From JAVBKA01 sp031546715 (GTDB lineage Bacteria > Bacillota > Clostridia > Oscillospirales > UBA929), in assembly GCA_031546715.1 (NCBI GenBank), contig JAVBKA010000200.1:1-6034 (forward strand): a stretch of DNA of 6,034 nt, written 5' to 3'. Below are positions 5,236-6,034 of this stretch, piece by piece; within the stretch, counting starts at the first letter, position 1; every line of letters begins with the position of its first letter. The notes under the pieces were generated by a model. It had not been told where the DNA came from. It saw only the letters and a list, made by a program, of their open reading frames with translations, and did not search any database. Position numbers and translations under genes: made by a program.

Positions 5236-5249
5236 TAAGGATGGTGATC
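5236..5249 (+). promoter_or_regulatory. Extended SD deciding the mntA start
   Basis: Bases 5236-5249 read TAAGGATGGTGATC, identical to the full complement of the 16S rRNA 3' end (TAAGGAGGTGATC) except for one inserted T. It sits a few bases before GTG 5253 and fits that start. It overlaps the in-frame ATG at 5241, which would leave that ATG without a binding site. Confidence 0.65.
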
Positions 5250-5252
5250 AAT

Positions 5253-5555
5253 GTGCAAGAAGTATATACGATAAAAGAGATTGCAGCAAAAGTTGCGCCA
5301 ATCGCACAAGCGTATGGCGCAAAACGTGTTGCTCTTTTTGGCTCTTATGCAAGAGGTGAGGCTACTTCTCGCAGTGATATTGACCTCCATGTCGATAAGG
5401 GTGATATAAAAGGCTTGTTTAAACTTGCAGGTTTACAAAGAGAGTTCGAGGAATCTTTGGATCTCCCTGTGGATGTCTTAACAACTGGCGCATTAAGCGA
5501 AGACTTCCTTCAACAAATCGCAAAGGAAGAAGTGGTTTTATATGAGCGAAAGTAG
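5253..5555 (+). CDS. mntA: MntA-type minimal nucleotidyltransferase antitoxin
   Basis: Small DNA polymerase beta-fold nucleotidyltransferase. In characterised pairs MntA AMPylates a Tyr of the HEPN toxin HepT and so silences it (type VII toxin-antitoxin). With GTG 5253 as start the protein is 100 aa. The helical N-terminus leads to the signature GSYARGEATSRSDIDL (residues 30-45) with catalytic D42 and D44; the third carboxylate is D74 in LPVDVLT. All active-site residues are intact. The start follows the extended SD and the promoter; ATG 5217 and ATG 5241 are rejected because they lie in the promoter and in the SD. The gene ends 14 bases inside hepT, so the two are translationally coupled with the antitoxin first. 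Activity against this HepT is inferred from family and context. Confidence 0.92.
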   Translation: MQEVYTIKEIAAKVAPIAQAYGAKRVALFGSYARGEATSRSDIDLHVDKGDIKGLFKLAGLQREFEESLDLPVDVLTTGALSEDFLQQIAKEEVVLYERK

Positions 5556-5901
5556 AAATATTGATATTCTTAAAAAACTTGTAAAATATTGCGACGAGAT
5601 TGACGAGGCAAATGAGGAGTTTGGTAGCTCGTTTGAAGCTCTTACGACAAAATCTGCTTATAAGAACGCAGTTGCAATGTGTGTATTGCAGATTGGTGAA
5701 TTAACAACTCACTTAACTGACGTGTTTAAAACAACCTATAATAAAATGCCATGGCAAGATATTAAGAGAATGCGAAATGCCGCCGCTCATCGTTACGGTG
5801 ATTTTGACCTCGAAACTCTTTGGGATACCATTAAAGGCGATATCCCATCTCTTCGCGATTACTGCAATGATATAATTAAGAGCTATACGCCTCAGACATA
5901 G
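5542..5901 (+). CDS. hepT: HepT-type HEPN-domain toxin (DUF86)
   Basis: 119-aa all-helical HEPN protein; HepT toxins are RNases that attack RNA and stop growth unless modified by MntA. The key motif is complete: R78-N79-A-A-A-H83-R-Y85, i.e. the RX4H catalytic pair followed by the Tyr that MntA modifies in studied systems. Flanking family features are MCVLQIGELTTHLTDVFK (46-63), MPWQDIKRMRN (69-79) and DLETLWDTIKGDIPSL (89-104). The length is normal for the family. ATG 5542 lies within the last codons of mntA (14-base overlap) with a purine-rich AAAGGAAG (5522-5529) upstream, somewhat far, so coupled translation is likely. The pair may serve in phage defence or stabilise the locus; which cannot be told from sequence. 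Confidence 0.92.
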   Translation: MSESRNIDILKKLVKYCDEIDEANEEFGSSFEALTTKSAYKNAVAMCVLQIGELTTHLTDVFKTTYNKMPWQDIKRMRNAAAHRYGDFDLETLWDTIKGDIPSLRDYCNDIIKSYTPQT

Positions 5902-6034
5902 TAACATGAGTTATCCCACACGGACTAAATCACTTGAAAAAACCTCAAGTAGACAACTCGCACTGAATCTGCTTCACTTAAATTGTACTTAGGTCGAAGG
6001 TGATTTGCATCAGCGGTTGGTTGTAATTGGTCAT
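5902..6034. other. Unassigned right-edge region; possible 3' end of a reverse-strand gene
   Basis: No + strand gene and no good terminator for hepT are seen. ACTTGA (5932-5937) and TCAAGT (5945-5950) form a 6-bp hairpin with no T-run on either strand. On the reverse strand one frame is open from the window edge to a TAG at 5925-5927 (35 codons, ending LRFFQVI); another starts with ATG at the edge (6034) and stops at 5978. I recognise neither. If the first is real it would be the C-terminus of a gene convergent with hepT. Confidence refers only to a coding end being present. Confidence 0.2.

Noticed and set aside
5217..5252. mntA start at ATG 5217 or ATG 5241
   Set aside because: 5217 lies between the -35 and -10 of a strong promoter and upstream of the predicted transcript start; 5241 lies inside the SD itself. 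GTG 5253 fits both signals.
3951..5907. Reverse-strand open frames at 3951-4163, 4871-5092 and 5713-5907
   Set aside because: They are antisense to aqpZ, spoVAD and hepT with no recognisable domain; they are best explained by the coding pattern of the + strand.
5932..5950. ACTTGA/TCAAGT hairpin as the hepT terminator
   Set aside because: Six pairs, A/T-rich, and no T-run on either strand.
1..6034. CRISPR array, tRNA or rRNA gene, or complete insertion sequence
   Set aside because: No regularly spaced direct repeats, no cloverleaf or rRNA-like stretch, and no transposase or recombinase domain were found on either strand.

Overview
The window looks like chromosome from a spore-forming, Gram-positive Clostridia-type bacterium. 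The evidence is an ECF-type thiamine transporter behind a TPP riboswitch, Gram-positive-style Shine-Dalgarno (SD) sequences, a ComEC-like hydrolase paired with a DUF3006 protein, and a recognisable spoVAD (dipicolinate/sporulation) fragment. All confident genes are on the + strand. No species can be named from this sequence.

Layout. Positions 1-786 hold the 3' part of an RluA/RluD pseudouridine synthase gene whose start is off the window. Positions 783-950 are a compact control region: a promoter overlapping the rluD stop, a TPP (THI-box) aptamer and an intrinsic terminator whose right arm carries the SD of thiT. thiT (951-1499) encodes the thiamine-binding S component. Next comes an inverted-repeat region (about 1526-1610) that can fold in two mutually exclusive ways around the start of a Cof-type HAD phosphatase gene (1592-2419). 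That gene overlaps a membrane-anchored ComEC-like metallo-hydrolase (2412-3329), which in turn overlaps a DUF3006 gene (3326-3547); the three form a translationally coupled operon. A separately promoted aquaporin with a water-selective filter (3661-4332) ends in a strong terminator.

The last third appears rearranged. A 5' fragment of spoVAD (4395-5051) starts at a TTG inside the aquaporin terminator. It loses all family similarity after about codon 212, and no spoVAC or spoVAE is next to it. After an intergenic stretch of about 200 bases with a G-rich tract, inverted repeats and a good sigma-A promoter comes an overlapping pair, mntA (nucleotidyltransferase antitoxin) and hepT (HEPN toxin). 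This is a type VII toxin-antitoxin/defence module with all signature residues visible. The final 130 bases hold no confident gene, though a reverse-strand gene may enter from the right edge.

Most worth a second look: the two-state hairpin over the HAD start, the truncated spoVAD beside the MntA-HepT module, the overlap of a terminator with the spoVAD start signals, and the recurrence of hairpins that bury an SD at three gene starts.
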